Shown here: positions 1 through 12,383 of the stretch, in pieces
How positions within the stretch are numbered: the first letter of the stretch is position 1
How the letters are laid out: each line of letters opens with the position of its first letter
NCBI GenBank assembly: GCA_963377175.1
Contig: CAUJNA010003809.1
Span: forward strand, 1 to 64,000
Source: Effrenium voratum
Taxonomy: Eukaryota > Sar > Dinophyceae > Suessiales > Symbiodiniaceae
Direction: 5' to 3'
Length of the DNA stretch: 64,000 nucleotides
Program-made: the position numbers and the translations under genes
The notes under the pieces: generated by a model
What the model saw: only the letters and a program-made list of their open reading frames with translations
Database searches by the model: none
Told to the model about the DNA's origin: nothing

Positions 1-1784
1 AATCAGGCACGTATTGAGCAGTATTAGCCACACGTCAAGCCCAAGAGCGAGGGATAACATCCCAAGGGAAGGGCAAGTCCAGAAATGACCCCCTCTTTCT
101 CGGAGCAAGGAAACATGCTGCTACTTCAACAAAAGTGCAATGGAACGAGCCAATGCAACCAAGCACGCTTCAGAACCAATTTGGCATGGATTGAGAGGGT
201 GTAGGCCGCAGTTTGGTTCAGACTTGGCTGGCAAGGGGTGGGCCACTCCGTACCTCTCTGTGGCGATTTCGCTTCGCGCCTCCCAAGAAGTTGGAGGAGA
301 AACCTGGGACAAGACACATGACGCGGCACGCTTTGGCGACCAAATACGAGGCCCGGCCCACTCCCACAAATTCAACCTGGACACAGCGCCCTGGATATAG
401 CTGTGAAGCATGTGACCTCTAGCCAACGGAGCAATAAACACTTGGGTTCCAAATAAATAAATATGATCGCCCTTGGCGGCCCTGCGGGCGGCGGCCCCTA
501 GCAACCAACTCCTATCTGCCCCTTTGCGCATGACGCCATACATATGAGCAAAGTACAGCAGAGCCGGGGGGCGGAGGTTTTCAAAAAAACAACTATAGAG
601 TTTCGACCGATTTCGACCGCGTGCAAGCGTGCATTCTTTCCTCGTGGTGCCCGAATGCTGTCTGAGGTTAGCAAGCTCGATAGTTCGACAGCCAGCTTGC
701 GCGCCAGTTCGCGCCGGAAGTCACCAAGTTGGCGGGCTAGCAGCAAGCTGGTACTAGCCAGCTTGCTTTGCTACTTAAGTACACAGCTTAGTTATAATAA
801 TAGGAGAGCTAGCTGGGCTGGCCATCTTGGTCAGCTCGTGAGCTAGTTCGCTAGAAGCCTAGGCACTTAGGCAGCTACTAGATCGCCAAGCGAGTTTGCT
901 TAGCAGCTACCAAGCAAATATGCTGGTGGTTTGTGAGTTGGCGAGTTGGCTAGTTAGCTGGTTACGGAGATTGTTGGTTCAAGAGTAAGCTAGTTAGCTA
1001 CCCAGTTTTGTAGCTAGCTGCTAACCGCCTAGGTTGGCTATAGTGCTGCCAATGCCCTTCTGAAACGCCAACCAAGCTGTTACCGGTCAAGCCCCCGAAG
1101 TGCACAAAGTATTCTGCGCGCAAAGTGAGCGCTGCCAAAATAGATCTTGATAGACCACCCGAAAGTGCGTAGAGACTTTCGACCGCTCCGAGCCCCCGCT
1201 CGACCGCCCCGACCGCCTCAAGGGGCCGCGACCAAGGTGCGGACAAGCCGATGCGCAAAGGCGCGTTTTCTGCCCTCCTTCTGTTCCCGAGCTCTCGGCT
1301 GCAGCTTCTCTGCAGCTTTTCTTAGCCGCTTCACGCACAGCGCGTATAATTATTCCTCAAAGAATGCACAGCTCAGATATTTCCAGAATTACGGAAGTTC
1401 TTTCCTTTTCACATTTAAACGTTCTAGGCATTTCATGACTATCTTTGTCTGCACATCCAGGTTGCGTTCGAAAATACTTGCGCAGCTAAGTATTGGAACA
1501 CACAAGTGGGTCTACATGTATGTATATATATATATATATGAGGTATACACATATTGGATGTGGCTAAATATCATATATCATATTTTATCTAAGTCCCCTT
1601 GGCGTTTGTCCTGAAATTGAGAGAGAGAGAGTCCACACGTTTCGCCGAATTTCGGGCCCCATTGCGGCTACAGCAGCCATCGCAGCTTCTGCCGTCTCGG
1701 CTGTCGCTGTAAGAAACCAAGTCGAACTCCTTCACCTTTTGCACCTGACAAAGGGTCTGGATTCTTATGGCTGAACTTTCAAAT
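1..1784. other. no supported gene; GCTAG-rich low-complexity DNA
   Basis: Open frames on both strands overlap each other and none shows a recognisable domain. Positions about 730-1025 are unusually rich in the words GCTAG and AGCT (for example agctagttagct), which looks like a degenerated short-period repeat. A TA dinucleotide run sits near 1519-1541. I see nothing else that can be named. Confidence 0.5.
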
Positions 1785-1886
1785 GGCTGTGGGTCAAAAA
1801 TAGGGTAATCCCAAACTGGCACCCTGGTAGATGGACACATGGACTAAAACCTGCGGTCCCCTGGTTGCTTAATTTTGACCCATACC
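1785..1886 (+). mobile_element. family C short inverted-repeat element, copy 1
   Basis: The left end reads GGCTGTGGGTCAAAAAT and the right end TTTTGACCCATACC, which are inverted repeats of each other. The element is flanked on both sides by CAAAT, a likely target-site duplication. The inner part (accctggtagatgg, aaaacctgcggtcccctgg) recurs at 29.3, 40.5, 50.7, 56.9 and 58.7 kb. No coding capacity is visible, so it is non-autonomous. Confidence 0.75.
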
Positions 1887-1891
1887 CAAAT

Positions 1892-3435
1892 CAAAGGAAG
1901 CCAACACAGCGGATTGATCCTTTCTCAAAAGCCAGCATGGTCTTTCTTGCATCAGTCAAGGGGTGGTATGGCATCAATGAAGAACAAACCATGCTGTCCG
2001 TCAAAGACACGCCGTCGCAAAGGACTCAGCTAGGTTTGTCACTCTCCGCTCAAGCTGAGGCTAGCACAATCTCGTCGATGTCCTGCACTGTCAGCCTTAA
2101 GTGCATTGTGAGTCGACTACAATCGAAGCAAGCAAACCATCTTGCTTTCTTGCCAGCAAACTGCCATCGCTTCTGCTGACAGGCTGCAGTGCCAAAATGA
2201 AGAACATATCATCAGACTACTTCAATGTTTGTGTGGGTGTGTGTTTCGGCGTTCGGAGGACTCATTGTTGGCTGGATCAGGTCATTAACTGAAACAAAGG
2301 GGCAGGAAGTGACAATCACACCGGCTGCATCACGGCCTCCTTCTAATAAACTGGCTTTGAATAAACCTCATCCCAGTCGAGTGATCTTAACATGGCCAAC
2401 TTGTCGATACCGCATGGCTCAAAACCCCAGTCAGTCTTCAACACAGTATTACTGTCGTCTCTTGCCTGCATGAGCGCTCGTTAGAAGCAACCTCGTGGCA
2501 GTAACCAGCCATGCAGCTAACCTAACGCCCGGTTAGCATTCGCACTCGTGTTGTTTCAATGATGCCCTGCGGAAATTTACACTGGTCATTGCTGCTTGCA
2601 AAAACGATTCTCTTGTCCATTTCACACATTCCCTTTGAGGACCACATTTGCAAAGTCAGGCCATTTACCCGGCTTTTGGCTGAGGAGCATGTCAAAATCC
2701 ACATAGATGCCACCATGGTGGTACAATACCTTGGTCTTGGTTCATGCGCAGTCTTCAAAACCGTGGTCTGTTTCATGGGCGAGCCTTCTTGAATGCCAAA
2801 TCGATGGCAAGCAAGGAAACACGCTCCACATGCAACTGTCCCATGGTAGCAATGATGCTGCTGGCAGTTTGCTGGCAACGTGTCTGTCATCATAACAGGG
2901 GTCATACAGTCGATACACAAACTCCTGCACCAGTTGGGACGGATAAGACCCTATGAACAATAGTATCAACTCCACAAGCTACCAATTGGTGAATAATTGT
3001 GTCCATCCACTGTAGATGTACGCACCTGTGGTGAACGTTGAAACTTGCCGACCTAAGCGCAGCACTGCATATCGAATAAAGTCAGATTTTGCGGCTGGGT
3101 ATGGTAGTCGAAAATACTCCTGAAGCCGGCAAAAAATGTTGGCCAGCATGCAAGTGTGGGATCCTATTACCCTTGTCACGCAAAGAAGAGCAGCATGACG
3201 GCTGCCAAAGGGCAAGGGCTGTTTGTTTCTTGGCTTCTGTCACGACTCGGGGGGGTCAACCCGGAAAATGAACACTGCCTTTGTGGGGGGAAAAAGAACC
3301 AAACAACAACGTAGCTACAAGGGGAAAGAACAGACAACGACAAAATGAACACTGCCTTTGTCAGGAAGGAATCAAACAACGTAGCTACGACTACGCATGT
3401 GGCACAAAGAATTAGATACGTGAGCTTCGCTGGCC
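1892..3435. other. no supported gene
   Basis: I see no exon-like stretch, no domain and no strong repeat here. An octamer-rich duplication (aatgaacactgcctttgt) occurs twice at about 3268 and 3344. Confidence 0.4.
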
Positions 3436-3568
3436 CGATTGAGTCAAGAATCAGAACCTGTCAAAATCAGAACCTGTCTACCCAGAACCAAGCAAAGGCG
3501 GCTGCACCCATTTCTGGTTGGGACTATCCCTAACCTTCATCTCCCCAAATCGGTTTTGATGGCCCCAC
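3436..3568 (+). mobile_element. family D inverted-repeat element, copy 1 (diverged)
   Basis: It shares the family D body (ggtctacccagaaccatgcaaag, ttgtcccttactaacctt) with copies at 22.2, 30.9, 57.6 and 59.4 kb, here with a duplicated aatcagaacctgtc block at the left end and a worn right end (ccccaaatcggttttgatgg). The target duplication is not clear in this copy. Confidence 0.6.
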
Positions 3569-3799
3569 ACATTTTCTTGGCATGCCCGGGGTTGGCCGCC
3601 GCTTGGCCTTTTTCTTTGGGGCCGCTCCTCAGGCAGATCTGGAATTACCTGCCGGACGTTCTCGTCCGTGATCAGCACCGGCTCGTTGCAGAGCCCCGCG
3701 GAATGTCTGCGCCAGGCCTCCATGACCTGAGCACCGCTGCGGGTTTTTGGTCCCAAGCTGAGCAGAAAAGGCCTGTGGCTCCAATGATTGGTTCCAAGG

Positions 3800-3945
3800 T
3801 AATGATTACAACGGTTATGGTTGTGATTCTCTGCAAAGAAACCCTTCCAACGGTTGATGGTTGTGGTTATGGCTCCCTGATGGTTGTGGTTATGGCTCCC
3901 GATGGTTTTCGTGGTGGTTCCAAGGCACTGGTTATGGTTATGGAG
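3800..3945 (+). repeat. short imperfect tandem repeat
   Basis: The unit atggttgtggttatggctcc is present twice head to tail (3855-3900) with degenerate copies on both sides. Confidence 0.6.
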
Positions 3946-4511
3946 CTCCCTGAAAAGAAAGCCTTCCAAGGGCTGCTCCTGAGGCTTGCTGAGCTTGCAG
4001 CTGGTTCCAAAAACACACACTGGACTCAAGTTGCGCACACTTGACTTTCTGGCGTACCTCCACTGTCCAAAGCACCTGCATGTGGCTAATCACAGTCCAA
4101 AGGCAGTGCTGAGGGCAATCAAACAACACCCCATGTCTATTATGAGCCTCCCAAACGACAATATTCGCAAGCAGCCTGGGCAGCAGCGGCAGCGAGCATG
4201 CTAACAATAACGACCAGGACCCACGATCACAAGAAACACTAAGAATAATGACAAATAACAAGTGGACAAACAGACAAGTGCGCCACCTGCAACAGCAACA
4301 CAAATTAGCAACAATGACAAAGGACCAGGATGCGGACGACACAGACATGACCACCTGGATGGCAAAAAACACGAACGACATGTCCATCTGCCAACAGCCG
4401 AAGCCGCTAGTCGCTCAAAGAGGGGCTGCTTCTCCAAGGAAGGCCTTGGCTGTTGGCGACCCGATCAGGCGCTGGTGCGACTGCTAGGTTTTACTTTCCG
4501 AGTCTGGGTGT

Positions 4512-4606
4512 TGGGAATGAACCGAAGGGGATTCCCTGAAAGGAAACCACAAGGGATGGTTTATGGGGATCATTCCATTTCTCATTCCCTGCTGAGAACC
4601 AGCAAG
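4512..4606 (+). mobile_element. family J element, copy 1
   Basis: It matches 56,446-56,540 over about 95 bp. The shared words are aggaaaccac, gggatggttta and cattccatttctcattc. GGGAATGA-like words lie near both ends in inverted orientation. It has no coding capacity. Confidence 0.6.
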
Positions 4607-6130
4607 CAAATGCAGCATGATTGATGAGTAGCTGGAGCTGAACATGGAAGCCAGCCCCAACTGCATCGATGCTCTGCACAAATGAACTTGCACCTATGTC
4701 CGAAGACTTGGGTAGAGGGAATGCTCGTCCCCTTTTCTCCCATGCCGATTTTGCAGGGGAGCCACCAAGCCGGCACAGGCTCTTGTGGACATTTGTCTGC
4801 TCAAGTGAGCAAGTCTCCTCAACCACACAAACACACATAGCCAAACAAACAGATGCACCTGATCTTCCAGCCGAGGCAGCTCATCATAAGATGGCTTCAT
4901 GTGGCCTACTCTTTTCACTACTGTTCAAGTGCCAAAAGAGCGCGGTTCCCACCACCTTGCTGGCTGGAGCAACTGGCAGCGCGACTGGAAACCCAGGATG
5001 TCCAATAGCAATAAGCCTGTGAGGACACTCTGCAAAATAGAAATACCCAGAAGCAGTGGTCCATCGGGCAGCTACGACTGAATCAAGCTCCAATACAGCT
5101 GAAGCATTGCTCTTCACAAGGGGAAGACTGTTGTTTTGCTGAAAATATTGAAATCAGCCTGGTTTCAATGACGTGATGCTCTTCACTTCAAAATTCTGGG
5201 CGCCCAAACCTACCCGTCAAAGCCAGCATGTGATCGATCTGCGATACATGAGGTCCATTTGCGTAAGGCAGAACCGGCACTACAACTTGCCTGCCAGGAC
5301 AACTTACATCCAAATTCAAAACACCTTCAAAAACAGGGTGGATAGTTGCTTCGCATCGCGGGGTGGGAAGTTGGCCACACACCAAGCGCAAGCCATGGCA
5401 CGGTTTCTCCCAAAGGCTGAAGATGTTGCACTTGGCCGGATCCAGCTGGGTGACATCATGTAGCAATTCCTCGACTGTAAGCTGTACATGTCATGCCTGT
5501 GTCATTGCCAAGTGAGCCATGCAACGCAATTCAGGCAAAGAAACCTGTTTACAGCTCAGCTTTGCCAACAAGACAAAGCCTCACACGCCCCGAACTTGCC
5601 AACCTAAAGCTTTTGGTTGCTGGCTCGCCTCTCACTCAGTTGCTCGATTAAATCAAGCGGCTGCTGTGCCTCCAGAATGCAGCTCAACTTGCACCATCTT
5701 CGCACTGTGCTTGCCATGAGCATGACCATGAGCATGGTGCTGAGGCTTATGATGCTCACGATGAGATCCTGCAAACGAAATGCGTCGAAGGGCGAATGCA
5801 TGGAAGTTGAAGCGTGCAGGGTTGCAAAACAAGAAAACGCGTTCAGCAAAACTCCTTGCCAACCTGTCAATCTAAAACTTACATAGAGTCCTAGCGTACC
5901 GTGTGAGTCTCATGTGAGTCATTTCAGGACCGCACTGATCCACCTACAAACAAGCTCGATATTCGGGGTCCCTTGCCGTGCTTTCTGGGACTCAAGATGC
6001 GAGAAAACCATGTGCAGTTGGTCGACCTCTGGCTCTATCTCCATCCAAGCCACTGACAATGCGCTTCCCGTCCTCGGCACATTGCACAAAACAAACCAAC
6101 CCCACTGCCCTCGATTGGATTCGTACTGTG
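4607..6130. other. no supported gene
   Basis: Several open frames of 60-96 codons overlap on both strands here. None has exon-like splice flanks or a recognisable motif. Confidence 0.4.
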
Positions 6131-6137
6131 CCATTTG

Positions 6138-6250
6138 GCTGTGGGTCAAACCAATGGTACCATTTTGGGGTAGGTGCACCACCCACTTTAGTCTATTTGA
6201 GTGGGGATTGGGATTTTCACTGGGGGTACGATTTGGATTTTGACCCATGG
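6138..6250 (+). mobile_element. family A inverted-repeat element, copy 1
   Basis: The ends GCTGTGGGTCAAA and TTTTGACCCATGG are inverted repeats. The element is flanked by a perfect 7-bp duplication CCATTTG (6131-6137 and 6251-6257). The core ccattttggggtaggtgcac is the signature of this family, found again at 11.3, 23.2, 42.1, 46.9, 51.2 and 63.6 kb. Confidence 0.85.
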
Positions 6251-6257
6251 CCATTTG

Positions 6258-9200
6258 TTCATGAAAGAGCAGGGGTCTAAACCCAGGGGTTGTTGCTTTC
6301 CCCAAAAGGGAATTTGGGACGTCTACCTGTCAAACAATTGAATCCTGAAAGCACTCCACCGAGTCCACTCGGTCCATCCACCCTCCTGTCCACCAATATC
6401 TCAGTAAGATCGACTACAACTTACAAACAAACTATGTACTGTGGGCCACATGTGTTGAGAACACAGTCAGGGAAATCTTTGAGGTTCAACCCATGCAGTC
6501 CGCCCGGCCCAGTCCGCAAGCCGGCTCATCAATTTGCTGAAAAAAATTCCGCTTGCCCATCTGCAGCCCAGAGTCATGGGAACTCTGCGCCCCTGGAGCC
6601 AAGAGAGACTGGAGTGGATTGGGGGGGGTTCTGGGCCTGGCTTCCTGAAGCTTGCCGATAGCTTTGCCAAGGCGCTTCCCCAAGCACTCCCTGCCCTAGC
6701 CTAAGGAATGTCCAGTTCTCCAAGCTTGCCAGCGCACTTGCCACTCTGACTGGGCCAAAGCTATTGAACCCGATTTTACGTCGCTCATCCCGAAAGGGGA
6801 GCATTGGGAAACTTAAGGATTAGTTGTGGGCCAACAGTTCTTGTCGAGGGGTTGCCAGCTTTTGCGCCTTTTCGGGAAACGGACACAGGAAACCGAAACG
6901 CCGTCCCTCATGCGCACCATCTTAGCAAGCTCATACTAAGTGGCGCACGCGAGCAAACAAGCACACAAGCACACAAGCACACATACACACTTTTAGGCCC
7001 CAGCATGAGGCCAACCAAGTATACATAGAACACAATATATGTATTTATACACACGCAACCCCTTGTGGATCTACCTTGTGCTGATGTGATTGATTTAAAT
7101 CCTTGTCGAATTGTTTATGAAATCCAAGCAACACCGACAAGCAGAAAGAAATATGATAAGCTATTTCAACAAAAGCTGTTTTGTCCAATGCAACTCACAA
7201 CAAACATGTGTCTTTCTTAAACCTATTTCAAAACTGACGCTTGGTCAGTAGATGCAACAAAAACAGCTATATTGGAGCCAATAGTGAAAGCTAGACAAGT
7301 AGAGTTCTGGAGCAAATGGCCCGAACGTTTAAACAAAAAAAAAAGGAAGAAAAACAAAGAGTAAACAAGTACACTATTTCAACCCGTGGTCCTGAAGTAC
7401 TTTTTCTGACCATGGACTGATGTACTTATCTTTTTACTTTCTTGATTTTTTACTTTTGGGTCATTGGCTCCAGGACTTTGCTTTTTTACCGTTTACTTTG
7501 GCTCTACATGTTTTTATTGTTTACTCCTTTTTTGGGGCTCCCTGGTTTCACTTGTTCTATGTTGTTACGATTGTACTTTTGGCTCCAATATAGCTGTGTG
7601 ACCAAACCTCAGCTTAGAAATGGGACAGGACAACGGTAGATCCGTTCATTCGGGCTTGGATGCAAGATTGCCTGGAAAAGTTTGGAGCCTTCAGCTTCCA
7701 TTTGCTCTGTGTTTTCCGCGCTTTTTGCCTTTCCCAAAGCCCCAACAAAGACATACCGCACTGCAAACATCGGCGAATTCTGAAAAATGCAGATCCATGG
7801 GGGTACCATATGTATATATTATATATATATACACACGTCCAACCGCTCATGCAGCATTGTTATTCACATGCACTGTTCAACAGGAACGCAATTGAAGGAA
7901 AAGAGAGTGCTCCTTGCAGCTGCTTGTCACGGGCAAGCCGGGTAACAGATTGCTGACACAAAGGGCGCAAATCCTACTAACGCCAAGGCAACAGCCGCAG
8001 CCATGGCACCAAAACCGGATAGAAATAACACAGCAGGGCAACGGCAGGCGGCATCCACCAAGCAACGCAGCCTGCCCGTCCCCGCCTGCCAGAACCAGGA
8101 ATGCCTCAAGCGGGCGTAGGATTCAAGGGCTGGGAGCCAATTGTCGGCGCAAGCTGAACTTCTTCCGGGAGCACATCAGATTGCAACCAGGTTGTCGTGG
8201 AGTTGCTCGAATACCCAAGCGCCCGCCATACCAATTTATAGATTTCGGCAGCAAACCTGCTCAAAAACGATGGGAATCCGCTACCTTACACGTTGCGTTC
8301 ACTCTTTGCCGATGTCAAGCAAGTCTAGGAGATAGACTCGATCGAGCCCCTGCATGTAAAAGGATATCAACATGAAACAGCCAACTTGACCGGGATCCCC
8401 ATTCCCATGTCTGGATGCTGGTAGCTTCGCACCAACCAACAGAGTTGACTAATTGCCGACGCTTACCCCTTGACTTGCCATCCCAGTGCCGATAAGTCTA
8501 AAATGCTATGTTAAAGAGCTTGTGCATTTCAACCTCTCATCTTGCACAAACATCACCTGCCTGGAAGCTTTTTGTTTGGTTTGCCTAATTGTAAATGCAG
8601 CTCGGATCCTGACGAGAAGAGTCTTGACACCGTGGCCGTCACTTCTGCCAAGGCTGGTACAATGTCCCTGAATTTGGTACCAGAACGACCCATTTGGTCA
8701 AAGCGCCCAAAGTGTTCCGAGGAATAGTCGGCCCATGACGGCCCGCAGGTGGCTGCCAGCTGATTCAATCCTCGAAGGCTACCCCTCTGTCATGCTCGTG
8801 TTGACATGCATCATCTTTTGCTGAAGTTGTTGCCTTTGCCGTAGTAAGAAGTGGACATCATTGCGCCGGCTTTTCGGGTGGGATAAAACTCTCATATCCT
8901 AGGTGGATCGAGGCCTTGCTGGGGCAAGAAAACTCCAAGACTGGAGTGTGAGACCTGAAATTCAACTGAAACAGCGGGGTGCGGGCGATTGACGACATGG
9001 CACGCCAAACCTGTGCCGTCTAGTGGGCTTGCCAGAAGGGCATCAATTTGCAAGCTGCTCATCCCATTGAAGATCCACATAGCGACTGAGCAGGATGCGA
9101 CATTGAGCAACACTCTCACTCACATATACACGTCTTGAGTTAATTCCTATCAAGGCTTCTTGCAACTCTTCCTCAAGAAACACTAAATGCGTCATTAGCA

Positions 9201-9330
9201 GCGGAGCACAACACGCGTACACACACACATTGACAGCCGCAGCAGCCAGTGACAAATGTTGCCCGAGTCCTGCTTCAGGGTCCTGGGCAGTCCGCAAACA
9301 AAAGGCCCTGAGTGAAAAGGAATGCTTCTA
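6258..9330. other. no supported gene; contains one larger inverted-repeat element
   Basis: Apart from the element at 7263-7597 and a TA-rich microsatellite at 7806-7836, I see only overlapping open frames. The longest (7914-8375, plus, 153 codons) is arginine-rich with no motif and I do not call it a gene. Confidence 0.4.
7263..7597. mobile_element. 335-bp inverted-repeat element (single copy seen)
   Basis: A perfect 19-bp terminal inverted repeat is present: acagctatattggagccaa at 7263-7281 and its reverse complement at 7579-7597. The interior is A-rich on the left and T-rich on the right and could fold into a long hairpin. No target duplication or coding region is visible. Confidence 0.65.
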
Positions 9331-9389
9331 CCTCCCTCCCTCCCTCCCTCCCTCCCTCCCTCCCTCCTCTCCCTCTCCTCCTCCTCCTC

Positions 9390-9455
<66 letters not shown>
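9331..9455 (+). repeat. compound pyrimidine microsatellite
   Basis: A run of CCCT units is followed by CTC units and then a long CT run. The long open frames that cross it are artefacts of the repeat. Confidence 0.95.
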
Positions 9456-9462
<7 letters not shown>

Positions 9463-9692
9463 CCCTCTCTTTTCTGTCTGTCTAGACGTCCTTTTGTCAG
9501 AGTCTCAAGTTTGGCTTCCACAAAGCACCAAGGTGGCCCCTGGAAACCTCCGTCCGGTCGCCTGATTTCCTGGCCCCATTGCTGCTCGGTCTTCGAGAGG
9601 AGCTGTGCAACAGCCTCCGCATCCCATCCAAAACCCCACAAAACGGAGCGGTGCAAACCGTCGGACATGGCCGTTGATCATCATTCCCTTAA

Positions 9693-9790
9693 AAGGCCCC
9701 AGTTTCAACCATGGGTTGAACTCTTCCCGTTTGGTGGTTGCAAAGTCGAACATCTTGTTTGGTGGTTTCTCTGATGGTCATCCCACCTAA
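9693..9790 (-). mobile_element. family H element, diverged copy
   Basis: In reverse orientation it carries the family H words ggccccagttt, accatggg, tttggtggttt and gatggtcatccca, in the same order as the copies at 11.2, 16.8 and 30.6 kb. Confidence 0.55.
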
Positions 9791-11240
9791 ACGACCCCGA
9801 ATGCAACCTTGATTTCCCATATCGTCACACAAATCACCCTTGTAAAATGAGAATGCCACCGTTGGAGGTCCCAAAAGCGGAACTGTTTAGGGATCCCCCT
9901 GAAAGTTCTTGGAGTCACATTTGTGAGCATGTTTTCCACGTGTTCCAGCAAATGGACCACACCCTCCAGAGGCAAGCGCTCGGCACAGAGAGGTCCAATG
10001 AGAAAGCTCGGAGATCTATCTGACTGGATCCTAAGCGAGGTATCTTAAATAAACTCAGAGACGTCTGGAAAAGGAAAAACACGCACAGTGGGTATCTTTT
10101 TTATATCAAAAACGTTTGGAGAAGGAAAGCACGCACAGTAATCTTTATCCAGCCGCTTGAGACCTCCAAACACGCAAGGCCAGTGCCTGCCATCCATGAC
10201 ACGTGCCTCCGCAGTGAGTGTGTCAGTCTGCTCCGCCGGTTGCATACCTCGCGGAAATCTCGGTCTCAGGCCCAGCAGCTTTGGGATCTCAACCATGGCA
10301 GGTGTCTGCGCCAGTCACTGAAACATGTGCAAGTCAGTTCATTTCATTTGGTAAAAGCAGATGTTCGCAGAAACGCTTTCACATCCTGTCTGACTGTATG
10401 CAAAAAGTTTCAGGCGGCTACTCACTTCAGGCCGCGAGCAATGTTTTCAGCAACTAGCTTTGGCAACCAGCTCTGTGCTCGTCGACTGAGGCTCGGGCCG
10501 CTTAATTGAGCCAATAGCTGGTCGAGTCTTTCGTCCATGGCAATCATTGTCTGACCTCAAAGGAAACACGAGCCAGCGCCGAGCCCCAATGACCCGACCG
10601 CTTCTCCAAGAGTTCCGAAAACTGGAAACAGGCACTGGCAAAACCGGAAACCATCTAAGTCACAACGGCATCGAGATGTGTGTATCTTATCAGCTTCTGC
10701 CATTCCCCGATACAGGCCATTTCAATTGGAAGTTCCCTTGCCGTAGGCAACTTAGTGGCAAAGGCGCGCCGTCATAACTATGACGGGCGCTGCCGCGCAG
10801 GCTAAGGCGCAAAGAAACAAGCTGAAGCAAACAAATGGAAAGAAGGGCATTGCCAAACCCTCTGATAGAGTACACAAGAAAAAATGAGGCTGTTCCGCTC
10901 GTTGGCTTCAGACAAGGCAAACATTGTATGCGCATAGCGGCGAGTATCATACCCTTGGCTCTGTCAGCGAAGCAAATGGAAAGTCGGTTTCAGACTTCGC
11001 TTCTCAGATTTGTTTGCCGTTGCAGCACAATGAAATCCATCAACTACATTGGCTGAAATAGAATTCAACTGATTTAGCGCGCGCACGTGTTGGGAGCCCC
11101 AGCTACATGGGGATGCTGAAACCGCATCGCTAAATGGAAAATGCAGCTCTGGAGCACTCGGTCGGAAACCGAAGTCTCTCGAGTTAGGGTCGCGGCGAAT
11201 TTGCTTCAGCTCCGTCTTGACCTGCGCAGCTTTCATTCAT
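9791..11240. other. no supported gene
   Basis: A short direct repeat (gaaggaaagcacgcacagta and a variant) lies at about 10,070-10,145. Nothing else is recognisable. Confidence 0.4.
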
Positions 11241-11484
11241 GGGGGTTGATCAAAAGGTCCCTTACATGGGATGACCATTGGGGAAAACCACTAAAAAAGG
11301 GTGGTGTTTCCCACTAAATGGCAGTGGGTCAAAACCAATGGGATCCCATTTTGGGGTAGGTGCACCCATTTTGGAACCTATTTTAGTGGGGATTGAATCG
11401 GATGTTCCCTGAAAGATGACCGGGCTTTTGACCCATGGCCAAATGGAAAACGTGACCCATGGTCAAAACTTGGGGCCTTTTTTT
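11241..11484 (+). mobile_element. family H element interrupted by a family A element
   Basis: The left part (gggggttgatcaaaaggtcc through ccactaaatgg) and the right part (ccatggtcaaaacttggggcc) match the uninterrupted copies at 30,570-30,681 and, reversed, at 16,780-16,898. Between them sits a complete family A element with its own AAATGG duplication. Confidence 0.75.
11322..11440 (+). mobile_element. family A element, copy 2, nested in family H
   Basis: The ends AGTGGGTCAAAA and TTTTGACCCATGGCC are present, with the family core ttttggggtaggtgcac. The AAATGG duplication lies at 11,316-11,321 and 11,441-11,446. Confidence 0.8.
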
Positions 11485-12004
11485 GGAATCGCGCGTCTAG
11501 GGCCACCTCCCCGGCTCCGTGAAGCTCTTTTCATCTCCACGGCTCGCGGCTCGCCGCATTTTGCAGCCCGTAAGAACTGGCATTGACGTTCGATGTGTCA
11601 TTTCCCTGGCTCTCATTTCAAGCAAAAGCAGCGACTGACAGGCATTCAACAACAAAGAATCCCTCGCCGAAAAAAGAATGGTTTTGGAAAAGCTGGGGCG
11701 GAAAACCAGGATGGCCATCTCTTGCAAAGAATCATCGAATCTACCTCAGGCACTTGCATCAGACTTGCACACCAGGGATGCAGCCGGGAACATTCGGATG
11801 CCGGTCACAGCAAAACCACCAGGCCGTGATGCCAAGGATCTCTCTTCTTTCGACTCCGGCTTGCGCGTCAAAGATGCAGCTTCCCGCCTTTGCCAACGAG
11901 CCCTTCCTGAATGACTCTCCCGGGTGCAAGCTGGCTCAACCAAGTATCTGCCAGAATCCGTCGAGGCCTTGTAATGTCTCGAGTCCGGCATCCGGCATTT
12001 AGAT
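11485..12004. other. 3' flank of the ankyrin gene
   Basis: This is the region just downstream of the ankyrin stop codon. No polyadenylation signal is recognised and no gene is supported. Confidence 0.4.
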
Positions 12005-12383
12005 CTAGTGCTCCAACCAGTGCAATGCATCCAGGTGCTTCAGCTTGGATGCGAGGCGCGCAGCAGTGCATCCGCTGGCATTCCGCAGGTCTTTCTTGGC
12101 GCCAGCGAAGAGCAGGAATCGCAGCACTGAGATCTGGTCGTGCTCCACTGCGAAGATCAACGCCGTGTTACCGTTTTCCGCCTGCTGGTCCAAATCCGCC
12201 TTAAAGATGCTCAGACACTCAACCGCTTTGCAATGCCCGAGATGAGCTGCGAGCATCAAGGCCGTCATGCCCTCGTTGTTTTTGAAGTCCAGACTGGCTC
12301 TGGCTCGCAGCAAAACGTTGACACATTCAGTGTTGCCCTTGGATGATGCGAGGTGGAGCGGGGTCCATCCATCATCATCCCTC
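12005..12383 (-). CDS. ankyrin gene, last exon
   Basis: It encodes 125 residues and a stop: GWTPLHLASSKGN, GMTALMLAAHLGH, GNTALIFAVEHDQ and GCTAARLASKLKH mark four consecutive ankyrin repeats. The acceptor is TGCCAG before GAGGGATG. This choice, joined to the GC donor at 14,406, restores the exact spacing of the repeat. An alternative acceptor lies 12 bp upstream. Confidence 0.9.

Noticed and set aside
121..543. 140-codon minus-strand frame at the left edge
   Set aside because: Overlaps comparable plus-strand frames, has no motif and no splice context.
9195..9774. Long open frames (111-157 codons) on both strands
   Set aside because: They run through a CCCT/CTC/CT microsatellite and encode Arg-Glu or Leu-Ser repeats only.
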